Source: Streptomyces rimosus (GTDB lineage: Bacteria; Actinomycetota; Actinomycetes; Streptomycetales; Streptomycetaceae). From it: a DNA stretch of 64,000 bases. The DNA lies in the NCBI RefSeq assembly GCF_008704655.1, contig NZ_CP023688.1, positions 4,650,001 to 4,714,000 of the forward strand, written 5' to 3'. Below are positions 50,962-59,839 of this stretch, piece after piece. The notes beneath the pieces were generated by a model, which did no database searches, was not told the origin of the DNA, and worked only from the letters and a program-made list of their open reading frames with translations. The position numbers and the translations under genes were made by a program. Positions within the stretch are counted from its first letter, which is position 1. Every line of letters begins with the position of its first letter.

Positions 50962-52683
50962 CTACGAACTGCGCCCCGTGGACACGGTCAGGTGAATCTT
51001 CTCGCCGGACGACGGGTCCCACATCGAGATCGGCGACTGGCCGATGACGGTGTTCTTTCCGTACAGGGAGTTGTTGCGCTCGGAGATGTCGTACGACCAG
51101 CCGGCCGCGTCCATGCACTTCTTCACCGAGTCCAGGTTCTTGCCGTAGAAGGACGGCAGGAAGATCTTGCCCTTCTGGCTGTAGCTCTTGACCGGGTCGG
51201 TGCAACGCGTGGTCGAGATGGTGGCCGTCGGGTCCTCGGGCCTGACCGAGTCCGAGGGGGAGGGCGAGTAGCTGTACGCGCCGGTGGGGCGCGGGTTCGG
51301 GCTGTCGCCGCCGCCGCTCAGGCCGATGCCGATGGCGATCGCGGTGACCACGACCACGCCGACGACGGCGGAGACCACGATCACCGGGGTGTTGCTCTTG
51401 CCGGAGCGGTTGCCGCCGGGGCCGGGCCCGACCGGCGCGGGAGCGGGCGTGGAGGGGCCCGCGTACGGCGGCGGGGTCTGGAAGCTGTTGTTGTACGGGG
51501 CCGGGCCCGGGCCCTGGGAGGGGATGGGGCCCGGCGGCTGGAAGGCGTTCACCGGCGGCGGCGTGGACGGCGCGGAGGGGCCGAAGCCGAGCCCGCCGTT
51601 AGCCGCCGGCCCCGGTCCCATCTGCGGGCCGGCCTGGGGAGCGGCCTGCGTCGGCTGGTAAGGCGTCTGGACGCTCGGCGGTGCGGGGGTGTGCGGTCCG
51701 GCGGCGTTCGCGGAGGCGGCCGGGAAGACCGCCGAGGACACCGAGGAGCCGCTGTTACGGGCGCGCGGGCCTTCGCTGATGATGAGCGGCGTCGCGCCGG
51801 ACTGGCCCGACCCGGCGACGCGCAGGCACTCGTCCCGCATCGCCTCGGCGGTCGGGAACCGCTCGTTGGGGTTCTTCTTCAGCGCGCGGGCGACCAGCGC
51901 GTCCACGGCGGGCGGCAGCGACCGGTTGATGCCGGAGGGAACCGGCGGCTCCTCCTGGACGTGCGCGTACGCGATGGCCAGCGGCGAGTCCGCGTCGAAG
52001 GGCAGCTGCCCGGTCAGCAGCTCGAAGAGCATGATCCCGACCGAGTACAGGTCCGAGCGGGCGTCCACGCCGCGGCCCAGCGCCTGCTCGGGGGAGAGGT
52101 ACTGCGGGGTGCCGACGACCATGCCGGTCTGCGTCATCGAGGTGACGCCGGACTGCATGGCGCGGGCGATGCCGAAGTCCATGACCTTGACCACGCCGCG
52201 CTTGTTCAGCATGACGTTGCCGGGCTTGATGTCCCGGTGGACCAGGCCCATTTCGTGGCTGACCTCCAGGGCGGCCAGCACATCGGCGGTGATCTTCAGC
52301 GCTTTTCCGGTGGGCATCGCGCCGTGCTGGGCGATGTCGCTGTCCAGGTCGGAGCGGAGCGGCCGGCCCGCGACGTACTCCATGACGATGTACGGCACCA
52401 TGCCGCCGTCCAGCTCGTCCTCGCCGGAGTCGAACACCGAGACGATGTTGGTGTGCGTGAGTTTGGCCACGGACTGGGCCTCGCGCCGGAAGCGCTCACG
52501 GAACGCCTGCTCGCGGCCCAGCTCGGTGTGCAGGGTCTTGATCGCGACCTCGCGGTCCAGGACGCTGTCGTAAGCGAGGTGCACGGACGCCATGCCGCCG
52601 GCGCCCAGAAGATCACGGAGCTGGTAGCGTCCACCGCCGACCGAACGGCCCTCGTATTGGCCCTGAGCGCCGTCCTGGCTCAT
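50962..52683 (-). CDS. Membrane Ser/Thr protein kinase with one PASTA-like domain
   Basis: 573 residues. The kinase domain (about 20-285) is complete with GAGGMASV, K49, HRDIKPGN (D151) and DFG (D169). It is followed by a Pro/Gly-rich cytoplasmic linker of about 140 residues, one transmembrane helix (TPVIVVSAVVGVVVVTAIAI) and an external part of about 110 residues ending in a single divergent PASTA-like repeat (FLPSFYGKNLDSVKKCMDAA, then IHLTVSTG). It has two extracellular cysteines (C in TRCTDP and KKCMDA). It is divergent from a second kinase. The ligand is unknown. Confidence 0.9.
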   Translation of the reverse strand: MSQDGAQGQYEGRSVGGGRYQLRDLLGAGGMASVHLAYDSVLDREVAIKTLHTELGREQAFRERFRREAQSVAKLTHTNIVSVFDSGEDELDGGMVPYIVMEYVAGRPLRSDLDSDIAQHGAMPTGKALKITADVLAALEVSHEMGLVHRDIKPGNVMLNKRGVVKVMDFGIARAMQSGVTSMTQTGMVVGTPQYLSPEQALGRGVDARSDLYSVGIMLFELLTGQLPFDADSPLAIAYAHVQEEPPVPSGINRSLPPAVDALVARALKKNPNERFPTAEAMRDECLRVAGSGQSGATPLIISEGPRARNSGSSVSSAVFPAASANAAGPHTPAPPSVQTPYQPTQAAPQAGPQMGPGPAANGGLGFGPSAPSTPPPVNAFQPPGPIPSQGPGPAPYNNSFQTPPPYAGPSTPAPAPVGPGPGGNRSGKSNTPVIVVSAVVGVVVVTAIAIGIGLSGGGDSPNPRPTGAYSYSPSPSDSVRPEDPTATISTTRCTDPVKSYSQKGKIFLPSFYGKNLDSVKKCMDAAGWSYDISERNNSLYGKNTVIGQSPISMWDPSSGEKIHLTVSTGRSS

Positions 52684-53150
52684 GGTTCCGCTTCCCCCTT
52701 GGCGCGCTGTTCCTGCGCACGTGTTGCGGCGCGCCGCGCCTCGTGGCTCATTGTGCTGTGCCCGTCCGTGCAGCGCTCCGACGTGTATGACGAGTACAGA
52801 CGTTACTCAACGTCGTGGGCTGCGGCTCGTGCGCCTGCGGACGTGCCGAGATCAGTATGGGTTGTACGAGCTCGGTGTCTGAATCGGAGCCCAGTCTGCA
52901 CCAGGGCCGGTACACGTCAAGCCGTGTGCCCGTTCCGTGACCAGATGCGCAAGATCCCATTACGGTCCTGAACCATTCGGATCGCCGATCGGCTCGTGAT
53001 TACCTCGGGTTAACTTGCGACAATGGGGCCGCAGAAGGTGTGATGACCGGTCCATCACGGGACCGGCGTATGCCGCGGAGCCTGTAGCGTGCTCTAGCGA
53101 AGACCGAGACCTTACCGCTGTGATGCGGATTGATACGACGGCGAGGACCG
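52684..53150. other. Divergent promoter region of two kinase genes
   Basis: No gene is visible in these 467 bp. Two dyads stand out: GACGTT-ACTC-AACGTC at 52799-52814 and CCGGTCC-ATCACG-GGACCGG at 53047-53066, each perfect. A TAGCGT hexamer at 53086 region may be part of the promoter of the plus-strand kinase. The functions of the dyads are not known. Confidence 0.5.
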
Positions 53151-54812
53151 ATGGCACCGACGCAGAGCCCCCAGGGCCCGTCCGATCCTGATGCCACCGG
53201 CTCCCACTCTCCCGATGGGAATCTCCCCGATGCGCCGGAGATGTGGGGCAATGGCGGTTTGGTGGGCGACGGACGCTACCGGCTCACGCGCCGGCTCGGA
53301 CGTGGCGGTATGGCGGAGGTGTTCGCCGCCGAGGACGTGCGCCTCGGCCGCACCGTCGCCGTCAAGCTGCTGCGGGCCGATCTCGCGGAGGACCCGGTCT
53401 CCAAGGCCCGCTTCACCCGTGAGGCACAGTCCGTCGCGGGCCTGAACCACCACGCGGTGGTGGCGGTGTACGACTCCGGCGAGGACTACGTCGGCGGCAA
53501 CACGGTGCCGTACATCGTCATGGAGCTGGTCGAGGGCCGCACCATCCGCGACCTGCTGCTGAACGCCGACGCGCCGCCGCCGGACCAGGCGCTGATCATC
53601 GTCTCCGGGGTGCTGGAGGCGCTGGCCTACAGCCACCAGCACGGCATCGTGCACCGCGACATCAAGCCCGCGAACGTGATCATCACGCACGGCGGCGCGG
53701 TCAAGGTGATGGACTTCGGCATCGCCCGCGCGCTGCACGGCGCGCAGTCGACGATGACCCAGACCGGCATGGTCATGGGCACGCCGCAGTACCTCTCCCC
53801 CGAGCAGGCCCTCGGCAAGACCGTGGACACCCGCTCCGACCTGTACGCGACCGGCTGCCTGCTGTACGAACTGCTCGCGCTGCGCCCCCCGTTCACCGGC
53901 GAGACCCCGCTGTCCGTCGTCTACCAGCACGTCCAGGACATGCCGGTGCCGCCCTCGGAGGTCTCCTCCTCGGTGCCGCCGGAGCTGGACGGCCTGGTGA
54001 TGCGCTCGCTGGCCAAGGACCCGGACGACCGCTTCCAGACCGCGGAGGAGATGCGCGGCCTGGTCCAGTACGCCCTTCAGATGCTCCACGAGCAGGGCGG
54101 CCACAGCGGTACGTGGAACACCGGCCCGGTCGCCGTGCACGACGGCGGCCACACCCCGGCCATGGGTTCGATGGCGGCCACCACCGCCCTGCCGCACCCG
54201 GACCACGGGCAGACCACGGCGCAGCCGATCCTGCCGCCCGGCATGCGGGACGGGGACGGCGCCTACGAGGGCGGCCCCCGGCCCGCCAAGGGCGGCCGCG
54301 GCAAGATCTGGCTGATCGCGGCGCTCGCGGTGATCGCCATCGCGGTCGGCGTGGCCATCGCGATCAAGAGCGCGGGTGGCGACGGCAAGGAGAAGAACCC
54401 GCAGCCGACCAAGAGCCCGTCGGTCTCGCAGAGCACCGAGGAGACGCCGTCGGAGACGCCGTCCGACGAGCCGTCGACCCCGTACACGCAGCCCGGCGGC
54501 ACGGGCGGCGACTCGGGCACGTGGAACCGCCCGTCGACCCGCCAGCCGACCACGCCCCGCACGTCCCAGTCGCCCTCCTCGAAGCCCACCCCGTCGTCCA
54601 AGCCCCCGTCCTCCCCGCCGCCCAGCAAGCCGTCCACCGGCGGCTCGACCAACGGCAACACGAGCACCGGCACCGACGGCGGCAACAACGGTGACAGCAA
54701 GGGCGGCACGACGAGCGGCAGCACGAACAACGGCGGTACGACCCAGGGGAGCGGTTCGGGCAGCGGTGGCCCGGCCGGCACCGGCGCGATCGGCGACTCG
54801 GACGGCAGCTGA
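53151..54812 (+). CDS. Membrane Ser/Thr protein kinase without PASTA repeats
   Basis: 553 residues: a kinase domain (about 43-305) with GRGGMAEV, K72, HRDIKPAN (D170) and DFG; an activation loop with Ser/Thr (STMTQTGM); and a transmembrane helix at about 385-407 (IWLIAALAVIAIAVGVAIAI). The tail of about 145 residues is Ser/Thr/Pro/Gly/Asn-rich with no recognisable domain, ending in a Gly/Ser repeat region. The tail is long enough to span or embed in the wall but carries no PASTA sensor. GAGGA precedes the ATG at 53151; an earlier ATG at 53130 lacks support. Confidence 0.9.
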   Translation: MAPTQSPQGPSDPDATGSHSPDGNLPDAPEMWGNGGLVGDGRYRLTRRLGRGGMAEVFAAEDVRLGRTVAVKLLRADLAEDPVSKARFTREAQSVAGLNHHAVVAVYDSGEDYVGGNTVPYIVMELVEGRTIRDLLLNADAPPPDQALIIVSGVLEALAYSHQHGIVHRDIKPANVIITHGGAVKVMDFGIARALHGAQSTMTQTGMVMGTPQYLSPEQALGKTVDTRSDLYATGCLLYELLALRPPFTGETPLSVVYQHVQDMPVPPSEVSSSVPPELDGLVMRSLAKDPDDRFQTAEEMRGLVQYALQMLHEQGGHSGTWNTGPVAVHDGGHTPAMGSMAATTALPHPDHGQTTAQPILPPGMRDGDGAYEGGPRPAKGGRGKIWLIAALAVIAIAVGVAIAIKSAGGDGKEKNPQPTKSPSVSQSTEETPSETPSDEPSTPYTQPGGTGGDSGTWNRPSTRQPTTPRTSQSPSSKPTPSSKPPSSPPPSKPSTGGSTNGNTSTGTDGGNNGDSKGGTTSGSTNNGGTTQGSGSGSGGPAGTGAIGDSDGS

Positions 54813-54840
54813 CGCCCCGCCGCACCCCAGCGCCCGACCA

Positions 54841-54872
54841 CGACGGGCGGCCGGACCTCCGGCCGCCCGTCG
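54841..54872. terminator. Bidirectional terminator after the kinase gene
   Basis: A perfect 14-bp stem (CGACGGGCGGCCGG, 54841-54854, with 54859-54872) has an ACCT loop. It lies between convergent genes. Confidence 0.85.
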
Positions 54873-54918
54873 CGGCGTTCCAGGGCCTCAGGGCTTACGG
54901 GCTCCCGCCGCGCCGCCC

Positions 54919-55959
54919 TCACTCCGTGAAGGCCGCCCGCACCGCCCCGTACTCCCGCGTCCACCACACCGCCAGCGCGGCCGCCGCCGGGAACTGCGGA
55001 TCGGCCCGCCGGTCGCCCAGCCGGTAGCGCCAGTCGAGCATCCAGAAGTCGTTGAGCCGCTCCCACCACACCCGGTGCACGGCGGCGGCCAGTTCCGCCG
55101 CCCCGGCGCCCGAGGCGCGGCGGTAGGCGCCCGCGTAGGCCCCTACCTTCGGCAGGTCCAGGGTGCCCGCGGGCTGGACGAAGAAGATCGCGGCGGCCCG
55201 TACGGCCTCCTCGGCGCGAGGCTGCACGGCCAGCCGGTCCCAGTCCACGATGGCGGCCGGTTCGGCGTCCCGGTAGAGCAGGTTGAGCGGGTGGAAGTCG
55301 CCGTGCACCCAGCCGGTGGCCGGGACCCGGTCCGCGCCGGGGCGGCGGTGGGCCTCGCGTTCCAGCAGGGCGCGGCGCTCCAGCAGCCGGTGCTCGGCGA
55401 GCTCGTCGAAGCTGCTGCGCGGCCGGGACCGGCGGGCGAGCGCGAGCAGTTCGTCGATCATCTCGAAGGTGCGCGCGGGGTCGGCGCCCGCATGCTCGTA
55501 CGGGACTCCGGGCCCCGCCGTATCGGGCGTTATGACCTGCTCCAGCGCGGTGTGCACCTGCCCCAGCAGGGCGCCGAGGCAGCGCGACTGGTGGCGGGTG
55601 AGCGCGGCGCCGTCGCGGTGGCGGCCCTCGACCCAGGGGTGGAGCGCGTAGCAGCGGCCGCCGAGGACCGTGACCGTACGGCCGTCCGCGTCGGCGAGGG
55701 GCGGGGCGACGGGCAGGCCGAGGGCGCCCAGGCGGCGCGTGGCGCGGTGCTGGCGGGCGATGGCGGCCTGGTCGCCGTCGAGGTGGTGCTTGAGGAAGTA
55801 GCGGCCGTGTGTGGTGGCGAGGCGGTAGCCGTGGTTGAGCAGCCCCTCGGCGACCGGTACGCACGACAACGGCTCCCCGGCGCCGTAGCGGCGCAGCAGG
55901 GAGCCGAGGGTGTGTCCGTCGGGTGGGGCCGCCGTCCGGACATCGGATGAGCGCAGCAC
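54919..55959 (-). CDS. Aminoglycoside phosphotransferase (APH/choline kinase) family protein
   Basis: A 346-residue small-molecule kinase fold: N-lobe GLLNHGYRLATTHGRYFLKH (Lys in FLKH), catalytic loop WVHGDFHPLNLLY with the Brenner-motif Asp, and metal-binding Asp in AAIVDWDRL. Substrate is not predictable; homoserine-kinase-like or phosphotransferase activity on metabolites is as likely as drug resistance. It starts with a GTG at 55959, and TAACAT on its strand ends 7 nt before, indicating a leaderless message. It is 23 bp downstream of the PPOX-like gene on the same strand. Confidence 0.85.
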   Translation of the reverse strand: MLRSSDVRTAAPPDGHTLGSLLRRYGAGEPLSCVPVAEGLLNHGYRLATTHGRYFLKHHLDGDQAAIARQHRATRRLGALGLPVAPPLADADGRTVTVLGGRCYALHPWVEGRHRDGAALTRHQSRCLGALLGQVHTALEQVITPDTAGPGVPYEHAGADPARTFEMIDELLALARRSRPRSSFDELAEHRLLERRALLEREAHRRPGADRVPATGWVHGDFHPLNLLYRDAEPAAIVDWDRLAVQPRAEEAVRAAAIFFVQPAGTLDLPKVGAYAGAYRRASGAGAAELAAAVHRVWWERLNDFWMLDWRYRLGDRRADPQFPAAAALAVWWTREYGAVRAAFTE

Positions 55960-55982
55960 GCGCCAGATGTTAGATCACTGCG

Positions 55983-56399
55983 TCACGCTGAGTGGGCGTA
56001 TCGGAACACAGGGACATCGGAGAGGTGGTGGACCTTGACAAACTCCGGTTCTATGCGGAGGAAAACCGGGTCGAAGGGTTCTCCGTCGGCCAGCCGGGGG
56101 GTGCGGCCGAACTGCTCGTACTCGGCCGGTGTCGGCGTGATGGTGCGGGCGGTGCCGGTGAACTGTACGGACCAGGTGTCCTCGGCGCCGGAGTTGGCGT
56201 TGTCGGCCTCATAGGCGACGACGTTGCCGTCCAGGGCGCGGTGGTAGCCGTAGCCGCGGTGCAGGCGCAGCAGGAGCCGGCCGTCGACCACGATGTGCCG
56301 CGTGACGGCGGTGAAGGGCAGGGCCCGCAGGCTGGCCGACACCCGTCCGTAGGGGGTGCGGTTCAGCAGCTCGATGGCGCGGTAGTCGTCGGTGGGCAT
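55983..56399 (-). CDS. Pyridoxamine 5'-phosphate oxidase-like flavin/F420-binding protein
   Basis: A 138-residue split-barrel protein of the PPOX/FMN-binding superfamily: AIELLNRTPYGRVSASLRAL at the start, HIVVDGRLLLRLHRGYGYHR and a TWSVQFTGTARTI strand. These proteins bind FMN, F420 or heme, and the cofactor cannot be told here. The ATG at 56399 (MPTDDYRA) is preferred. An upstream extension has no conserved residues. The neighbouring APH-like gene lies 23 bp downstream and may be co-transcribed. Confidence 0.8.
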   Translation of the reverse strand: MPTDDYRAIELLNRTPYGRVSASLRALPFTAVTRHIVVDGRLLLRLHRGYGYHRALDGNVVAYEADNANSGAEDTWSVQFTGTARTITPTPAEYEQFGRTPRLADGEPFDPVFLRIEPEFVKVHHLSDVPVFRYAHSA

Positions 56400-56632
56400 G
56401 CCTACACCCTGCCGTGCCGGGCCGCGCGAAAGTAGAGGCACCCGCCCCGGCGGAAACGGGACGTTGGTCCTGAATGGGGCGGAAGTTTGTCAGTTCGGGG
56501 GCGTTTTGCATGGTGGGGGGCGGTGTGGCGGGTCCGGATCTTTACGGCGGCCCGGTTTGCGGGCGGGGTGGACGGACGTATTCCGCTTTCCGTCCCGGCC
56601 ATCGTCCGGCCCTCGTCCCTCCGATTCGGCCC

Positions 56633-57292
56633 TTACTGCCGCTCCGCCTTCATCCGCGCCACATACGCCGCCGCCTGCGACCGCCGTTCCATGCCCAGCT
56701 TCGACAGCAGGCTGGAGACGTAGTTCTTGATGGTCTTCTCGGCGAGGTGCAGGCGCTCGCCGATCGCGCGGTTGGTCAGCCCCTCGCCGATCAGGTCGAG
56801 GATCTTGCGCTCCTGCTCGGTGAGGTTCGCCAGCCGGTCGTCGCCGCGGGCGTTGTTGCCGTCCCGCAGGCGCTCCAGGACGCGGGCGGTGGCCACCGGG
56901 TCCAGCAGCGACTTGCCGGCCGCCACGTCCCGTACGGCGGTCAGCAGCTCGTTGCCGCGGATCGCCTTGAGGACGTACCCCGACGCCCCTGCCATGATGG
57001 CGTCGAACAGGGCCTCGTCGTCCGCGAAGGACGTGAGCATCAGGCATTTGATGTTCTCGTCCTGGGAACGGATCTCCCGGCAGACCTCGACACCGCTGCC
57101 GTCCGGCAGCCGGACGTCCAGCACGGCCACGTCGGGGCGGGTCGCAGGGATCCTGACCAGGGCATCTGCGGCGGTACCGGCCTCGCCGACCACCTCGATG
57201 TCCTCCTCAACGGAGAGCATTTCGTGGACGCCGCGCCGGACGACCTCGTGGTCGTCCAGCAGGAATACCGTGATTTTTCCGTCTTCGCGCAC
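56633..57292 (-). CDS. Orphan LuxR-type response regulator
   Basis: The 219-residue protein has a receiver domain with DD at 13-14, phosphoacceptor D59 in VLDVRLPDG and conserved Lys in YVLKAIRG, plus a LuxR HTH (LTEQERKILDLIGEGLTNRA, then KTIKNYVSSLLSKLGMERRS). No kinase gene is adjacent, so it is an orphan. Streptomyces coelicolor has an orphan regulator beside the equivalent bkd locus, known to affect antibiotic production; orthology here is inferred from position. Start sites are ambiguous: GTG at 57292, GTG at 57310 or TTG at 57322. The first gives the family-typical KITVFLLDDHE near the N-terminus. Confidence 0.88.
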   Translation of the reverse strand: MREDGKITVFLLDDHEVVRRGVHEMLSVEEDIEVVGEAGTAADALVRIPATRPDVAVLDVRLPDGSGVEVCREIRSQDENIKCLMLTSFADDEALFDAIMAGASGYVLKAIRGNELLTAVRDVAAGKSLLDPVATARVLERLRDGNNARGDDRLANLTEQERKILDLIGEGLTNRAIGERLHLAEKTIKNYVSSLLSKLGMERRSQAAAYVARMKAERQ

Positions 57293-57641
57293 CTGCTCAG
57301 TCTCACACACGAAGTCTTCCAATGCTCCTGGTCACCGATATAACGTGCCGTTGTCCCGGCGGGCTGCAACGCTGAGAACAGGGGATAGCCGACTGATCGG
57401 CCACTTGCTCGGAAATCCAAGCAAATTACTTGGAACCCCAAGCAAAGTCGCAGGTCAGCTCCCTTTTCGCCTAGGCTCCGGAAATAGGGCACACCGCCCT
57501 CCGGCAGGCCGTGGCCGGGACACCTTGTTCCACCCGGGCCGCGTCGTGCCGCACATACCCCGTGCGCCGTATCGGATACCGGGTGAGCCGCAATACGGCC
57601 ACCGGCGGACCCCGGGGGCCGGACAGACGGAGGAGCAGCAC
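57293..57641. promoter_or_regulatory. Promoter region of bkdF and the orphan regulator, with a repeated CCAAGCAAA element
   Basis: 349 bp without a gene. CCAAGCAAA occurs at 57417-57425 and 57438-57446, exactly 21 bp (two helical turns) apart. CTTGG at 57429-57433 makes a dyad with the first copy, and TTGCT at 57405-57409 makes another. This AT-richer patch is a good candidate operator for the bkdFGH operon. The rest is GC-rich leader with GGAGGA just before bkdF. Confidence 0.6.
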
Positions 57642-58832
57642 GTGACCGTGGAGAGCACTGCCGCGCGGAAGACCACCCGCGGTGGCGGGAAGCGCGCCAC
57701 CGCGAAAAAGGCAGCACCCGCCAAGAAGAAGGCGGTGGCCGCGGCCCCCGCCGAGGCGGAGCAGGACCAGCTCGTACAGCTGCTGACCCCGGAGGGTGAG
57801 CGGGTCGAGCACCCGGAGTACTCGATCGACCTGTCGGACGAGGAACTGCGCGGGCTGTACCGGGACATGGTCCTCACGCGGCGCTTCGACGCCGAGGCGA
57901 CGACCCTCCAGCGCCAGGGCGAGCTGGGCCTGTGGGCCTCGCTGCTGGGCCAGGAGGCCGCGCAGATCGGCTCCGGGCGCGCGCTGCGCGACGACGACTA
58001 CGTCTTCCCGACCTACCGGGAGCACGGTGTCGCCTGGTGCCGCGGCGTGGACCCGACCAACCTGCTGGGCATGTTCCGCGGTGTGAACAACGGCGGCTGG
58101 GACCCCAACAGCAACAACTTCCACCTGTACACGATCGTCATCGGCTCGCAGACGCTGCACGCGACCGGCTACGCGATGGGCGTCCAGAAGGACGGCGCCG
58201 ACTCGGCGGTCATCGCGTACTTCGGCGACGGCGCCTCCAGCCAGGGCGACGTGGCCGAGTCCTTCACCTTCTCCGCGGTCTACAACGCCCCCGTGGTGTT
58301 CTTCTGCCAGAACAACCAGTGGGCGATCTCCGAGCCCACCGAGAAGCAGACCCGCGTCCCGCTCTACCAGCGGGCCCGCGGCTACGGCTTCCCGGGCGTA
58401 CGGGTCGACGGCAACGACGTGCTGGCCTGCCTGGCGGTGACCCGGGCGGCCCTGGAGCGCGCGCGCTCGGGCGAGGGCCCGATGCTGATCGAGGCGTTCA
58501 CGTACCGGATGGGCGCCCACACCACCTCCGACGACCCGACGCGCTACCGCCGGGACGAGGAGCGCGAGGCGTGGGAGGCCAAGGACCCGATCCTGCGGCT
58601 GCGCACCTACCTGCTGAACGAGGGCTTCGCCGACCAGGCGTACTTCGACTCCGTCGAGGAGGAGAGCGAGTCGCTCGGCAAGCGGGTGCGTGAGGTGGTC
58701 CGGGCGATGCCGGACCCCGACAACATGGCGATCTTTGAGAACATCTACGCCGACGGGCATGCGCTCGTCGACGAGGAACGCGCACAATTCGCCGCGTACC
58801 AGGCGTCGTTCGTGGACGCGGAGGAGAACTGA
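57642..58832 (+). CDS. bkdF: 2-oxo acid dehydrogenase E1 alpha with Lys/Ala-rich N-terminal tail (second bkd operon)
   Basis: A ThDP-dependent E1 alpha of 396 residues. The motif GDGASSQGDVAESFTFSAVY binds ThDP/Mg; FPTYREHGVAWCRGVDP and HTTSDDPTRYRRDEEREAW are conserved. Residues 7-40 are Lys/Ala/Pro-rich (KRATAKKAAPAKKKAVAAAP), like the tail of HupS or histone H1, and unlike the paralogue bkdA. The GTG at 57642 has GGAGGA 8 nt upstream. The next gene starts 2 nt after the stop. It is expected to act on branched-chain or possibly pyruvate-type 2-oxo acids. Confidence 0.9.
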   Translation: MTVESTAARKTTRGGGKRATAKKAAPAKKKAVAAAPAEAEQDQLVQLLTPEGERVEHPEYSIDLSDEELRGLYRDMVLTRRFDAEATTLQRQGELGLWASLLGQEAAQIGSGRALRDDDYVFPTYREHGVAWCRGVDPTNLLGMFRGVNNGGWDPNSNNFHLYTIVIGSQTLHATGYAMGVQKDGADSAVIAYFGDGASSQGDVAESFTFSAVYNAPVVFFCQNNQWAISEPTEKQTRVPLYQRARGYGFPGVRVDGNDVLACLAVTRAALERARSGEGPMLIEAFTYRMGAHTTSDDPTRYRRDEEREAWEAKDPILRLRTYLLNEGFADQAYFDSVEEESESLGKRVREVVRAMPDPDNMAIFENIYADGHALVDEERAQFAAYQASFVDAEEN

Positions 58833-58834
58833 CC

Positions 58835-59818
58835 ATGGCCGTCTTCGAAAAGATCACGCTGTCCAAGGCGATCAACGAGTCGCTGCGCGCCTCCATGGAG
58901 GCCGACCCCAAGGTCCTGGTCATGGGCGAGGACGTGGGGAAGCTCGGCGGCGTCTTCCGCGTCACCGACGGCCTGCAGAAGGACTTCGGCGAGGAGCGGG
59001 TCATCGACACCCCGCTCGCCGAGTCCGGCATCGTCGGCACCGCCATCGGCATGGCGCTGCGCGGCTACCGGCCCGTCGTGGAGATCCAGTTCGACGGTTT
59101 CGTCTTCCCCGCGTACGACCAGATCGTCACCCAGCTCGCCAAGATGCACGCCCGCGCGCTCGGCAAGGTCAAGGTGCCGGTCGTCATCCGTATCCCCTAC
59201 GGCGGCGGCATCGGCGCGGTCGAGCACCACTCCGAGTCCCCCGAGGCCCTGTTCGCGCACGTCGCGGGCCTGAAGTGCGTCTCCCCCTCGAACGCCTCCG
59301 ACGCGTACTGGATGATGCGCCAGGCCATCGAGAGCGACGACCCGGTCATCTACTTCGAGCCCAAGCGCCGCTACCACGACAAGGGCCGCCTGGACACCGA
59401 GGCGATCCCGGACCCGCTGCACAAGGCGCGGGTGGCGCAGTCCGGTACGGACCTGACGCTCGCCGCGTACGGCCCGATGGTCAAGGTCTGTCTGGACGCG
59501 GCCAAGGTCGCGGCCGAGGAGGGCAAGTCCGTCGAGGTCCTGGACCTGCGCACGATCTCGCCCATCGACTTCGACGCGGTCCAGGCGTCGGTCGAGCGGA
59601 CCCGCCGGCTGGTGATCGTCCACGAGGCGCCGGTCTTCCTCGGTACGGGCTCGGAGATCGCCGCCCGCATCACGGAGCGGTGCTTCTACCACCTGGAGGC
59701 ACCGGTGCTGCGGGTGGGCGGTTTCCACGCGCCGTACCCGCCGTCCAGGCTGGAGGACGAATACCTGCCGGGTCTCGACCGGGTGCTCGACGCGGTCGAC
59801 CGCGCGCTGGCGTACTGA
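58835..59818 (+). CDS. bkdG: 2-oxo acid dehydrogenase E1 beta (second bkd operon)
   Basis: A 327-residue E1 beta: VLVMGEDVGKLGGVFRVTDG, DTPLAESGIVGTAIGMALRG, RIPYGGGIGAVEHHSESPEA and VHEAPVFLGTGSEIAARITE match the whole conserved core. Compared with bkdB it is shorter and has SPIDFDAV in place of QPFDDETV. The ATG follows GGAGGA. It forms an alpha2beta2 E1 with the product of the preceding gene. Confidence 0.92.
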   Translation: MAVFEKITLSKAINESLRASMEADPKVLVMGEDVGKLGGVFRVTDGLQKDFGEERVIDTPLAESGIVGTAIGMALRGYRPVVEIQFDGFVFPAYDQIVTQLAKMHARALGKVKVPVVIRIPYGGGIGAVEHHSESPEALFAHVAGLKCVSPSNASDAYWMMRQAIESDDPVIYFEPKRRYHDKGRLDTEAIPDPLHKARVAQSGTDLTLAAYGPMVKVCLDAAKVAAEEGKSVEVLDLRTISPIDFDAVQASVERTRRLVIVHEAPVFLGTGSEIAARITERCFYHLEAPVLRVGGFHAPYPPSRLEDEYLPGLDRVLDAVDRALAY

Positions 59819-59839
59819 AGGGCTTGAGGAGTAGTGACC

